DNA of 64,000 bases from Corinectria fuckeliana. Lineage: Eukaryota > Ascomycota > Sordariomycetes > Hypocreales > Nectriaceae. The notes under the pieces were generated by a model. That model saw only the letters and a list, made by a program, of their open reading frames with translations. It had not been told where the DNA came from and did no database searches. Of the stretch, positions 10,652 through 21,206 are shown one piece after another. The stretch is from contig WPDH01000052.1 of NCBI GenBank assembly GCA_019137255.1, positions 186,001 through 250,000 of the forward strand, given 5' to 3'. Positions within the stretch are counted from its first letter, which is position 1. Each line of letters opens with the position of its first letter. A program made the position numbers and the translations under genes.

Positions 10652-11692
10652 GGTGTCTGACGCCTCTAGTCGGGGGGAGAAGACCAGTAGACGTTGAATG
10701 GGCTTGAAGACAGATGGGGGTATCTGTTCTGGAGCCGAATTCGCGGGCCGAGCTGTTGCGGCTGTTGGGTCGTGGCCGTCGGTGGAGGTTGGTCGCAGGT
10801 CGAAATTCCCCTCTGCGCATGTGTCTTGAGGAGTATCTATCTAGCTTCTTCCATTGGCCTACCTAATCGGGACAAGAGTCCACCGGAGCTTAGGTGACGT
10901 GCTAGGCTGCCCCCACTGTAGCAAGCGGCCCAGATGGCCGACAACCGGCCGCACAGCCTGGAACTGCACCGGTGGCTACAGCGAGCATGCATCCAGTGTT
11001 GTCGACCTAACGGAGCACAAGCATAGTGGCTGGACAACTCCAGGCCCCGCCAACCACTTAGATCTATTAAGCTCAACCCACGACCAGGCCGCCACTTCAC
11101 CAGCACATTGTACATACATAGTAGATGCCGGTTTCGGGCTAGACTCGGCCTATGCTAGGACACGCTCCCCGTCCTGCTGACCTTAATTCCCCGAGCCAGT
11201 CGCGAGCATTCCGGCGTGGCACTGCATGGCCACTTGGACAGTTGGGATTGTATCCGTACTGTAAGTGGGCCGCCGTAAGTAGCAGTAGACCGCGGGGGGG
11301 CGACGCGGATGACCGATGACCATTGTCCGCCTCTCTCCCTTCTACGACAACCCCGTCTTCAATAGCTTCTCAACTTGGTCTTCTCTTCTCCCTTTTCTCT
11401 CTTTTCTTTTCTTTTTCTTTGTTCCTTCTATCTTGCTCATGATCAATCTCTCAGCCGACTTCTCCGTCTGACATCACTAAACTCAATCGCAAACTACAAC
11501 TCTTGCTGCAGTTGTCTCTTTGCTACAACCCGCACTGAGAACATTGTCGTCTTTCCCACCGTCATCCTCCCGCTGCAGTCGCCTCTTTCTACACCGACAA
11601 CTTCTCTCAAGGCACACTCTACTCTCGGTGTTCAAGCCACCTACTCTCCTTGATACTTGTCATCTTTCTCTCGCTCAGCACCATCCGTCATC
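10652..11692. other. Divergent promoter region, CLPTM1-like and LOG genes
   Basis: About 1.04 kb between genes that start back to back. It includes scattered CTACCTA-type words and the pyrimidine tract listed separately. No gene is supported here. Confidence 0.6.
11380..11431 (+). promoter_or_regulatory. Pyrimidine-rich core promoter tract of the LOG gene
   Basis: An almost uninterrupted C/T stretch lies about 260 bp upstream of the LOG start codon. Such CT tracts just upstream of transcription start sites are common in filamentous fungal promoters; the assignment rests on composition and position alone. Confidence 0.45.
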
Positions 11693-12527
11693 ATGACTGC
11701 CGACAACCACGGGCCTCAATCCGAAAACGGCGCCGGTGCCAATGGCTCGTCTGCCAACGGCCAACCTCCCACCCGGATCTGTGTCTACTGCGGCGCCAGC
11801 GCGGGGGCCAGTCCCGCTCACATGGAAGCCGCCCGCGCTCTTGGAAGAGCCATGGCCGCGAGCAACATCGACCTAGGTGAGTCACAGCCGGCCAAGCCGG
11901 GTGGAGCCGCCCTCCGGCCTCGTCCCCGTGACGGCCTCCGCCGGGACATCCCCCTCCGATGGTGAAACTGACGTTCCACAAACAGTGTACGGAGGCGGAA
12001 CCGTAGGGCTGATGGGCGAGGTGGCAAAGACCATCGTCTCCATCAACGGCCCTGGCTCTGTCCACGGCATCATCCCCGAGGCCCTGGTCAAGTATGAGCG
12101 TGATGGCACCTACCAGACCGTCAACGGCAAGAACCAAGTCGTCCCCGAAGAGGCGGTGTACGGCCGGACCACGGTCGTCAAGGACATGCACACCCGCAAG
12201 AAGCTCATGGCGGAAGACGTCTTCAATGGCGGCCCCGGAAGCGGCTTCATCGGCCTGAGCGGCGGCTACGGCACCGTCGAGGAGATCTTCGAGACCACCA
12301 CCTGGAACCAGCTGGGCATCCACAGCCGAGGAATTGTGCTCCTCAACATCGCCGGCTACTGGGACGGCATCATCCAGTGGCTGGACCGCGCCGCCGAGGA
12401 GGGCTTTGTGAAGCCCGCCAACAAGGGCATCCTCGTCACCGCCGAAACGGCCGAGGGCGCCATCAAGGCACTCCGCGACTACAAGGTTTCGGACGCCATC
12501 TTTCAGCTGACGTGGGGAAGCCAGTAG
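11693..12527 (+). CDS. LOG family protein (cytokinin riboside 5'-monophosphate phosphoribohydrolase type)
   Basis: Exons 11693-11876 and 11986-12527, with a 109-bp intron, give 241 residues. The first ATG in frame is 11693; the upstream in-frame codons begin only with TTG. The Rossmann-like LOG fold is clear: RICVYCGASAG, then VYGGGTVGLMG across the junction, HGIIPEALV, MHTRKKLMAEDV and the nucleotide-binding GFIGLSGGYGTVEEIFETTTW. The usual PGGxGTxxE motif reads SGGYGTVEE here, with Ser for Pro. Family members release free cytokinin bases or act as general nucleoside monophosphate phosphoribohydrolases; older annotations call them lysine decarboxylases, which is misleading. The residues 1-27 extension is low-complexity. 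Substrate cannot be told from sequence. Confidence 0.9.
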
Positions 12528-12838
12528 ACGGACTGCTATTTGAATAGAGAAATGCTGGGGTCTGGGTCCTTTCTACGGATAGCAAGTCTGGCGTTGGGTT
12601 TATGCATGGACGATGACTGTATTTTGGTTCTCCGCTCGATACCACGCACCGATGGGACATAACTTAGACGGTGTAGTCATACGGTAGCACTTGGATAGAT
12701 GAAGTAATGATCAAAGCCATTTCTCTCAACCGACTTGACTTGAGACCCATGAATGCTGCCTTTGCAGCTTGTAATTGTACATGATCTAACTAGCTAGCAC
12801 CCGCCGACGCCCGCGATTTATCCTCTTCTGTTGGCGCT
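12528..12838. other. Convergent 3' region, LOG and PSMA1
   Basis: A 311-bp spacer between two stop codons of opposite genes, holding both 3' UTRs. Nothing else is seen. Confidence 0.6.
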
Positions 12839-13757
12839 CTAGCTATCCACCTCCATCTCCTCATCATCTCCGCCACCCTGGCCCTCGGCGACGCTCTCGA
12901 TCCACTCCTGCACCTCAAACCCGTCGTAGAGCTTGAAGGGCTCGACCGTCTTCTTGGTGCCCTCAGTCACGACGCCCACGACGCCAACCGACGTGTTCTC
13001 CACCGTCAGCTCCTTGTCTTGCACCAGACTCTCCTTGAGGGCCTTGAGGCCGTGCTGGATGAGCTCCTCTCTCGAGCAGTCGGCGAAGGCGTCGATATTC
13101 CGCTCCAGGTACGTCCGCGCCATCTGGCTTCGCGCGCCAATGGCAAAGGCGAGCATCTCCTCCGTCATGCCCGAGGGCTGGAACTCGAACAGGTGGGGGC
13201 CGCGCTCGTCAACGCCGGCGACGAGCAGGCCGACGCCGTATGGCCGCTTGCCGTAGACCTGGGTGTTGATCTGAGCCTTCTCGCCGATCATGTCGACGAG
13301 GGAGCGGAGAGGGATGGAGCGGCCGTAGGTGAGTCGGTGGCCGAGGCACTGCTGCTTCATGAAGTTGGAGAGGACGCGGGCGTCTGAGGTGAGGCCGGCG
13401 ATGGCGATGCCGGCGTGTTCGTCGATGGAGAAGAGCTTCTTCTGGTAGGATGAGAGCTCCTCGGCGTTGCGCTGCAAGCTAGGTTAGAAACAGATGGCTC
13501 CGCACACCCACGGGAGCATGCAGGGAGGCAAGCAGTCGCACCTTGATGGCGCACAGGACGGCATGGGTCTTGCTGGCGATTCCGACGACGACCGAACCCT
13601 GCTTCACTGCCTCGGCGGCATACTCGATCTGGAATATTCGGCCCTGAGGCGAGCTGTGGCAGGTGTTAGCGTGCTGGGGCACCAGGAGAGCTTGCGGGAC
13701 CGGCTAGCGGGCGGCGTACAATGTGACGGAATCGTTGTCGTAGTTGTTTCTGAACAT
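12839..13757 (-). CDS. PRE5: 20S proteasome alpha-1-type subunit (PSMA1/Pre5)
   Basis: Three exons, 13757-13720, 13653-13542 and 13471-12839 (introns 66 and 70 bp), give 260 residues. The first exon encodes only MFRNNYDNDSVT plus two bases of Phe. The alpha-subunit signature RIFQIEYAAEAVKQGS follows, then the core (LFSIDEHAGIAIAGLTSDARVL, RLTYGRSIPL, YGVGLLVAGVDERGPHLFEFQPSG). This is the PSMA1/alpha-6 (yeast Pre5) type, judged from the FRNNYDNDxVTFSPxGRIFQ N-terminus. Alpha subunits form the outer ring and gate and are not catalytic. The C-terminus is acidic (GGDDEEMEVDS), as in several fungal orthologues. It shares an 840-bp divergent promoter with MSS1. Confidence 0.96.
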
Positions 13758-14599
13758 GGTGAAAGGCGGGCTGCTCTAGCAGCGGTCGCTATGGGATCGA
13801 GACGGAGATTGCGATCGGGTTTGGGGGCGAACGGCGGCGTGGATGGAGATGGTCGGTGAGCTTTGGTTTGGCGATGATGTTGGTGTTGGTGTTTGGAGTT
13901 GAGGTCAAGGTCCACGCAGCCCAGCCGCCAGGCAGCTCAAGCTTCGTCGCCTTGCTACGCTTGACTGTGGCAGCCTCGGTTATTGCCGAGGATACTCCGC
14001 CGCACCGCCTTCCCGGTTGGGGAGCTTTCGTGATGGATTTGTTTGACGGCCAGTATTCGTACAGTCGGATATAGTAGATATTTGATGTACTGCAAATTGC
14101 CATCTCTGATTCATTGAACTCAGCAAAATTGGATACGGATGATGGACAAATGAATTTGCTTATTATTTTGGTAGCCAACACTGGAGAGGAACTACGATAA
14201 AAAGACCAGTTCGCTGCCCCGCGCTTAGATACTTGAATAATTTGTGCTTTTACGGCGTACTTACTCTCCAACGTCCAGCACCCGTGGAAAGCACACTCCG
14301 TCTTGAAGAGGCCTTCCTGAAATTAAACATCTAATGCGTGACCGACGTCTCATACCGCTATTTTACGGCGGCGGATGCAGAGTCAACAATCATGCTTGGT
14401 TTTGGCCGCGAATGAAGAGTGCCGTCAGCGGTCCGCTGTAGCTGTTTAACCTTGGGCCTGACCAAGCCTGTCAAGTCAATCCCTAATTCTCTCCCTACGG
14501 TAGCGCGGATAGGAAAATCCAGACGTCTCACCAGCACAACCACCACGCTCATTCTCATTAACTGTAATCTTGTTATCGTCTCGTTCCTTTCCTCCACCA
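13758..14599. other. Divergent promoter region, PRE5 and MSS1
   Basis: About 840 bp between the two start codons. It is relatively AT-rich in its centre (14080-14250). I could not identify a conserved proteasome-type control element with confidence. Confidence 0.55.
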
Positions 14600-16489
14600 A
14601 TGCTGAAGAGCAGTCTGCGCCCGTGGAGACTCATCAGCACTCCGAATTCCTCACGACTCGGGGCATTCGCCAAATGCCCGGCGTACGCAACAGCTCCCTT
14701 GTCACTGACCGGCCCAACCCGGGGCAGAGCGCCGTCTAGGCCTCTCTCGTTACATTCAAGGCCCTCGGGCAACTCTTACGATCATGCTCGATTTCCTGCT
14801 ATTGGTGACACGGTTTATGCCCTGTCGACTGCCCAAGGTCGGGCTGGCATTGCCGTTATTCGGATATCGGGCCCGTCATGTTTAGAAGTAGGCATCCCAA
14901 TTATCAGTCAGAAATACCGGACTAACGATGAGGTCAAGGTATACAAGGCGTTGTGTCCATCTAAGGCACTGCCCAAGCCGAGATATGCCACTGTGCGACC
15001 CCTCTATGACCCTCAATCTCCAGAGGAATCCGAGGAATCCATCGTTTTGGACTCGGAAGCCCTTGTTCTCTACTTTCCTAACCCAAGGACCGTGACGGGA
15101 GAAGATGTCTTGGAACTGCACGTCCATGGCGGACCTGCCACTGTCAAGGCCGTCCTTTCTGCAATCCCGCGGTGCTCCACGACCTCGCGCATCCGGTATG
15201 CCGAGCCCGGGGAGTTTACGAAGCGAGCCTTCTTCAACAACCGTCTCGATTTGGCCCAAATCGAATCACTGAGCGACACCCTCGCGGCTGAGACGGAGCA
15301 GCAGCGCCGCGCCGCCGTACGCGGTAACTCGGGGGCCCTCGGGCGCGCATACGAGGCCTGGAGAGAGCAGCTGTTGCTGGCCCGCGCAGAAATAGAGGCG
15401 CTGATTGATTTCTCCGAAGACCAACATTTTGACGAATCCGAATCGGACCTGCTGGGCAACGTGAAGGACCAGGTGGCCAAGATGCTGCACAGCATCGGGC
15501 TGCATGAGCAAGGCAGCCAACGGAACGAGCTGTTGAAGAACGGAATCCGAATTGCGCTCCTAGGCCCGCCGAATGTCGGAAAGAGCTCACTGATGAACCT
15601 GATCGTCGGGCGCGAGGCATCCATTGTTTCTGGCGAGGCTGGCACCACCCGAGATATAGTTGAGGCTAGTCTTGACATACGCGGCTATCTCTGCTCATTC
15701 GCCGACACAGCCGGATTCCGGTCAGAAGAGTCCGGGCCGATGGAGGGGGCCAAAGCCGCCGCTATTGGGCCCGTCGAGGGAGAAGGAATCCGGAGGGCGA
15801 AGCAAAAGGCTTTGGATTCAGACATTGTCGTGGTACTGGCGGCTGTGGAGCAGGGATCTGGCGGCTCGTTCATCCAATACGATCGGGAGACTCTGGATCT
15901 TGCAATACGGGCCGAATCGTGTCTAATTGTGATCAACAAACGAGACTCGGTCGACCCCGGCGAATTTACGAAGCTCGTCCAAGGCTTCAGGGCGACATTG
16001 CAAGCGCGAGATGCCAAGTTAGCGGCGGCTGAGCTGGTGTCGATCTCGTGCAAGGAGGCGCAGACGGCAGCTGCGGACACGAAGGATCCCGGTGGCATCC
16101 AGACGGTCATGAACAGCCTTGTCGGCTCGTTCACGAGTATGACATCGATGCCTGCCGAGCTCCAGGACCTCCTCGGCGTGACAGAGAGGCAGCGGCAGCT
16201 GCTGGTCAAGTGCCGCCATCACCTGGAGGTCTTCATGGCGGAGGCGCAGGCGCAGGCGGAGGAGGGCGAACGCGACGCGGATGCGGTCCTAGCAGCCGAA
16301 TATCTCCGGTACGCGGCCGATTGCCTCGCGCGGATAACCGGGCGTGGCGAGTTCGGCGACGTGGAAGAGGTGCTGGGGGTCATCTTCGAGAAGTAAGTTC
16401 TGACTGTGGCTTCTGTGCCTCTGCGCCTCGGCGAGATGGGGATTGCGATTGCTGACTGAGTGTTTACTAGGTTCTGTGTCGGTAAATAA
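14600..16489 (+). CDS. MSS1: Mitochondrial tRNA modification GTPase Mss1/MnmE (GTPBP3)
   Basis: Exons 14600-16392 and 16471-16489 (78-bp GTAAGT...CTAG intron) give 603 residues. The ATG at 14600 is the first in frame. The N-terminus is basic and Ser-rich, as expected for a mitochondrial presequence. The TrmE N-domain spans about 75-200 (GDTVYALSTAQGRAGIAVIRISGP, then VLELHVHGG). The GTPase G domain has GPPNVGKSS near residue 321, DTAGF near 368 and NKRD near 445. The last exon is just 19 nt and encodes FCVGK-stop, the conserved C-terminal FC[IV]GK motif whose Cys is required in MnmE. Without it the protein would stop at IFEK. MnmE/Mss1 with Gidx/Mto1 modifies uridine 34 of mitochondrial tRNAs. 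The segment after DTAGF carries a longer loop than human GTPBP3, which seems common in fungi. Confidence 0.95.
16471..16489 (+). other. MSS1: 19-nt terminal micro-exon of MSS1 (FCVGK)
   Basis: The exon completes an AAG codon and then encodes F-C-V-G-K and a TAA stop. It is preceded by a TTTACTAG acceptor. The motif is diagnostic for MnmE/Mss1/GTPBP3, so this exon is essential for the enzyme and easily lost in automatic calls. Confidence 0.9.
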
Positions 16490-17137
16490 CGAGGAACTAA
16501 AGAGCAGAGTTGAGGTTATAAAAAAAAAAAGACCACAGTATATTGTCTTTAGAGGTTTTCGCAAACCTGCGTGGTCGGTCTAAGTCTAGGATGCTGTATC
16601 TAATGTGAATGTCTATGATGTCTAAAATCTAAACGCCGCCGAATGCGAATGAAAGGAGATTTCTATGAATAGCGAGCCGTCCACCGCCAGGGTTTCGGGA
16701 TGTAAGTGATGAGAAGCCGAGGATTAACGAGAACAAAGGAGATGCGAGAGCGTGCCACCGGTGGCTTCTTGCTCGTCGCTTGCCGTTCCGTTCATGCCGT
16801 GCCGCGCCATGCTTTGGTTGAAAGCGGACGTGCCTATTCAACTCCATGCAATGCGATGCGAATTCCAACGCTGGTGCCAATGCCGATGCCGATGCGAACA
16901 AAAATCGTAGATGCTGTTGTGATGATGCTGCTGATGCGAGATGAAGGTGAAGGCGAAGACGCAGATGAAAATGAAAATGAAGTTGTAGATGTTAGATGCA
17001 AGCAGAAGACAAAACCGACTCCGTCCCGATGCCCATCTCAAGAGAGATTTCCAAACGCCCCATCCACGCTGGCCTCCAGATGCGAAATAGCCCTGGAAGT
17101 TTTGATGCAATCTTTGTGATTTTCTTCGAGATGAAAT
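16490..17137. other. Convergent 3' region with low-complexity GATG-rich sequence
   Basis: A 648-bp spacer between the MSS1 stop and the stop of the repeat protein. It holds an 11-base A run at 16520-16530 and a GAT/GAAG-rich stretch around 16870-16990. The open frames here are low-complexity and not supported. Confidence 0.55.
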
Positions 17138-17377
17138 TTACTCGTCGTCGTCGGACTTGTTGTAGCCGGAGCGGCCCTTGTTGCCCTCGTCGTCGTCGCC
17201 GTCCTTGTTGTAGCCGGAGCGACCGTAGTCGGCTTCGGGCCCGTTGTAGCCGGAGCGGCCGTAGCTGTTGGAGGCGGGCTTGGGCTTGGAGTCGGAGGTG
17301 TCGTCGCCGTCCTTGTTGTAGCCGCTGCGGCCGAAGGAGGCGGAGGTAGGGGCGAAGGTGAGAGTAAAAGCAGCCAT
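17138..17377 (-). CDS. Small acidic protein with four GRSGYN repeats
   Basis: A single exon from the ATG at 17377 gives 79 residues. I do not recognise a family. The hexapeptide GRSGYN occurs at residues 16-21, 40-45, 52-57 and 68-73, three of them preceded by Tyr or Phe and three followed by Lys. Between them are acidic Asp/Glu/Ser runs (KDGDDTSDS, KDGDDDEGN, KSDDDE). The N-terminus MAAFTLTFAPTSAS is uncharged but too short and polar for a convincing signal peptide, and there are no dibasic KR sites between repeats. The coding repeats are visible in DNA as repeated TTGTAGCCGGAGCG on the plus strand. The gene is isolated, with a 3.8 kb gene-poor region upstream. Role unknown; an intrinsically disordered, possibly highly expressed protein is inference. 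Confidence 0.7.
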   Translation of the reverse strand: MAAFTLTFAPTSASFGRSGYNKDGDDTSDSKPKPASNSYGRSGYNGPEADYGRSGYNKDGDDDEGNKGRSGYNKSDDDE

Positions 17378-17708
17378 TGTGAATGATGAGTGTTTTTTTC
17401 TGTAGCTGTCTAAGAGGGGAGTTGAGTGGGTTATTATGGAAGATTGGCGGTTGTGGTGGTTGTGATGGAGGTTGCAGAGTTGTGTGTTGGTAGTGACGAT
17501 GGGTGTAAGTGAGGGTTGCTTGAGTGTAAGAGTGTTGGAGTGCTTGGGTGATGCTGTTGGATGGTGGTGTGATGATGAACTATTGTCTCGACTCTGGAGA
17601 TACTGGAGCCTTATATACAATATTGAATCTACAGCCCAAGACATCACGTCTGTCTACAAGGCGTCGAGGTGGATGGCGTGTGATGAGGAGGATGATGGTG
17701 ATGATGCA

Positions 17709-17721
17709 CCCCCCCCCCCCC
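17709..17721 (+). repeat. Poly-C tract, 13 bases
   Basis: Thirteen consecutive C bases upstream of the GRSGYN gene, followed by CTTCC units. Confidence 0.85.
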
Positions 17722-18370
17722 TTCCTTCCTTCGCATCCACCCACTTCACAAACGCATTCCACTGCTTCGATTTGCATTTCCAAGATACGTACCGAGAGCA
17801 CCGGAAGCTTCCAAAGAAAGAAATCGAAGAGAAGGGGCCGACAAAAGGGCGGGACACTGGACGCCGGGACACCAGGCGGCGGGCTTGACTGCGCCATGTC
17901 GGCGAACAGCAGGGGTGGCTGGTGAGCCGTGACTGGGCGGTTATAACGGGCGACGGGGTCTGTCTGTAAGGCTGAGGGAGACTACCTAATTACTAATTAC
18001 GACTTACCAATACCTGCCTGGGTGCCTAGGTTGGTAAGTAAGTAGGCGTGGTAGGTAGTCGACGGATACAGTGGAGGAAGAGTCATGGCCAAAGTGGCTG
18101 TCAGCCCTTCAGCCCGGTCGGCGCCACCCTCTCTTACAGCCTTTGATACAGTAACTAATCACTTCGGACATACTCACATGGACCCTTTTTCGCCGGTTCC
18201 ATCTTGGGGGCGTTTTTTCCTCTACCACCCCACCCCGGTCCATTCTCTGCTTACGGGGGAACAAACGCAGTTGAACTACCCAAGCTACGTCGTAGCGTAG
18301 CCATCAAACCACAGCCACGCTCGCCCAGGAGAGCGAGCAGAACTAAACTGTCCGTACCCCTGGTCCTGGT

Positions 18371-18382
18371 CCCCCCCCCCCC
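18371..18382 (+). repeat. Poly-C tract, 12 bases
   Basis: Twelve consecutive C bases within the gene-poor region. Confidence 0.85.
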
Positions 18383-18654
18383 TGACCCTTGTAGAGTAAG
18401 GAAGTAATACTACGTAGATGGATATGTAAGTAAGCTACAATATGTACGTATGTATGTAGAAACTTGTAAAATCCGAGACGACGGGAAACGCGCTGGGGGC
18501 ACTAGTCTCGTTACGGTGCGCCTTTCGATTGTCGGCGCTATCCCGGCGGGCTGCGAATAAGACGGTGGATGATGGATGAGATGGCTGCTGCACTATCGCG
18601 AATACATTATTTTACACTGAACAACCACTTCGTACGTGAGACAAGATCAACAGC

Positions 18655-18677
18655 CACACACACACACACACACACAC
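18655..18677 (+). repeat. (CA)n microsatellite
   Basis: About eleven CA units in the gene-poor region. Confidence 0.9.
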
Positions 18678-20330
18678 TCGCCCGCACACCGATGCAAGGC
18701 ACAATGACCCAGATTACAGTGCGCGTGTGCTATTAAGCCCCGTTCCCTTCCATCCCATCCCATCCCTTCGTCGTCCCGGGTTCCCGGTATCCGATAACCC
18801 TCCAATGCGTTTCCCGGTGCTGATCCTGTCGACGTCATTGGATGACGACTCTGGTCAACTGTCCAGAGCATGTGATGGCATTCCCAAGCGAATTCTCCCG
18901 TGTTTTTGTCGTATTCTTCCAGCGTTTCCGAGCCCCTTCCCCCCTAATGCCTCGTACTTGAACAACCTAACTGGGTTGGGTTCGTTCGGAGGTTTAGATA
19001 GGACGGTTCTCGTAAAATCCCTTATCTTTGTTCTTTTACGGCTTCTCGTAACCGTGTCCACAGCTAAAACGCAGAGCTCACACTCCGAGGAAATGGCGTG
19101 TAGTATACTTCGTACTGCTCGTACTGAGCACCCGGGATTCGATTGCACTGCTGCCTAGGTGTAAGTAGGTGCCTATCAAAAGCCCATGATGGCGTCAACC
19201 TGCATCGGCCAACCCCGTGAGATCCACCCACAAGCTTGCCTTACATACTATGTAGTGGTCTTAGATCTCACCGCTTTCGATGCTCACAATCGCTTTTCCT
19301 AACCGCTTCCCGCCCCGGACTTCAACGATCGCCGAACTCACTTACCTCCGAGGTTCTCGCTCTCTCACCACGGCCCTCCCCGCGCCTTCGCCGCCGTCGC
19401 GTCTCTTCGAGAGTGACTCATTCTGCGTAAGCGGACCGGTGCTGCTCGCTACCCTCTCCCTCCGGGGATGAGTTCGCCCAGTCCCCCGGAATCGATGGAA
19501 CGTAGCAACCCACTGCCCCAAAGAGGTAATCGCGGACATCCCAAAGAGGGTTGCTTCCAAACCCCCCACGGCCCACGTGCGTACAGTATGCTGTAAGCAA
19601 GACGAGAAGTCGGCCGCTCGCCGTGCGATTGGGCCGGGAGTCTCGCATGCCGGACGCGGCCCCCCGTCGCAGAGGTGGCCCGCCAAGCCTCCCCGGATCT
19701 CCCGGGGGGGCCCGCCTTTGTGAGTCTTCGGCCGTCGCATCGGGCACTGGCCGCGGGTGAAGCAGCCCTGACCGAGATCATTGGGACGCGCGCCCATTGG
19801 CCAGGCCGACTTGCCTTGCAGGGCGAAGCGCGGGTGGCCCCCCGGCCGAGAGACGGAGCACTCGGGTGCATGTCCTGGATGCCCATGTGCCCGATGACGG
19901 ATGAGTAAGGGCTCTGCCTCGTGTCTGCATCGGACCCCTATGATTCCAACAACGGTAGCATCATGTCATCCAGGCCCTACTGCCCCAGACACGCTCCTCA
20001 TCTACCCAGGTACATGTACACCTCAGGAACCAGCCCCGTCCACCCCGGGCAGTCAATGCCCCATAGTTAAGCGCCTTAAAAATAGCACAACGGTCGCCCT
20101 TAACTCTATTAGCGCGCGTCTGGCTGACGGCCCCCGCTGGTCCACATCCCGTCCGGCTCCCCCAGCCGCTTGCACCGCCTCGCCTCGATCGAAACCCCAT
20201 CCTCCAACCAGGACGCAGAGCTCGTCAGCCCGTCTTGCTCGCAACATGCTACTGTTTCTCGCATTCTCCCCAGGCACACACACGGCCCCCACGAGCTACC
20301 ACATGGCAGCGGCATCCCAGAGTCAGCCTT

Positions 20331-20352
20331 CCCCCCCCCCCCCCCCCCCCCC
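20331..20352 (+). repeat. Poly-C tract, 22 bases
   Basis: Twenty-two consecutive C bases, the longest homopolymer in the window. Its true length may be uncertain in any sequencing method. Confidence 0.85.
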
Positions 20353-21206
20353 GGCGGTCCACTGTCCCGTCAGACCGGCTGCCTCTCGGTCCACCCCCGG
20401 GTCTCAGATCCCGATCGCTCGCTTGACGCATGGGCCGTTCGTTTCGATTAGAAAGGGGTCTCTCGCGATGAGGACCTGATCCATGCCCGTCTCACAGGAA
20501 CGACCCTGTTGCAAAGGAACCGAGGTCGACCAGCTGCGCCAATCACGGCCAGGAGCTTCGCTGGAAGTCGAGAATAGCACACCACTAGCCCTCAGCCCTG
20601 TGCGAACGACCTGAGTGCGGCTCTTGCAGTGTGCCTCAGCACTTTTCTGTTTATTCGTCATCGTCGCTGTTTGTCCCAAGCCACCAGCCCAGCCATATGC
20701 AACGTTCCAGCCCGTTGACCTTCCGAGCCATAATCGACACGATGCGCATCATCGTGACATCGATTCTGAGTCATCAGCCCTGCGACTCACCTGCGGTGGA
20801 CCCGCCGCTTACACCGAAGCCTTACTCACTCGCCTCGCAATGTCATCCCCTAGCCGTCATGTTCGTACTTGGCTTGGGCCGGCGATCAGTGACTGAGACG
20901 CGGGCCGTTCTCAGACAGAAGGGGTATCACGATTCGAGCTCGCTGCAAGTAGGTGCGATCTACACGAGGTGCATTCCACCCTCGACTTTGCACCGGGCCT
21001 GTTAAAAGCCGCAACGAGGCTTCAACGCTTGCACTTGGGTCATCACCTCCCACGTCTCACATGGCTTAGAGGCATCCGGGAATTTGTATGCCTCGTTGTT
21101 GGCAACGGACCGACTGACATGCCCGTCAATGTCCGTCATGTGGATTCCAGCATCTATACACACGATTCTGACGCCGCCCCTACTCGCGGCATCGTGGTCG
21201 ACTGGC

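Larger units (their letters stand above)
17378..21206. other. Gene-poor 3.8 kb region
   Basis: No supported gene. The first few hundred bases (17378-17650) are probably the promoter and leader of the GRSGYN protein. The rest contains long C homopolymers, a CA repeat, several TAGGTA-type words (18000-18060, 19151-19175) and GC-rich sequence at 19300-20500. The longest open frames (19342-19797 minus, 19901-20479 plus) are rich in Pro, Gly, Arg and Ser, overlap in opposite strands and resemble no family. Confidence 0.55.

Noticed and set aside
17138..17377. Fungal RiPP precursor (dikaritin-like) for the GRSGYN repeats
   Set aside because: No clear signal peptide, no Kex2 KR sites between repeats and no UstYa-like gene nearby; kept only as a remote possibility.
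19120..19160. tRNA-like T-loop (GGGATTCGATT)
   Set aside because: The flanks do not pair into a T-stem and no acceptor, D or anticodon arm can be formed.
19342..20479. Open frames of 151-192 residues on both strands in the gene-poor region
   Set aside because: They overlap on opposite strands, are low complexity, span a 22-base C run in part, and have no family-like motif.
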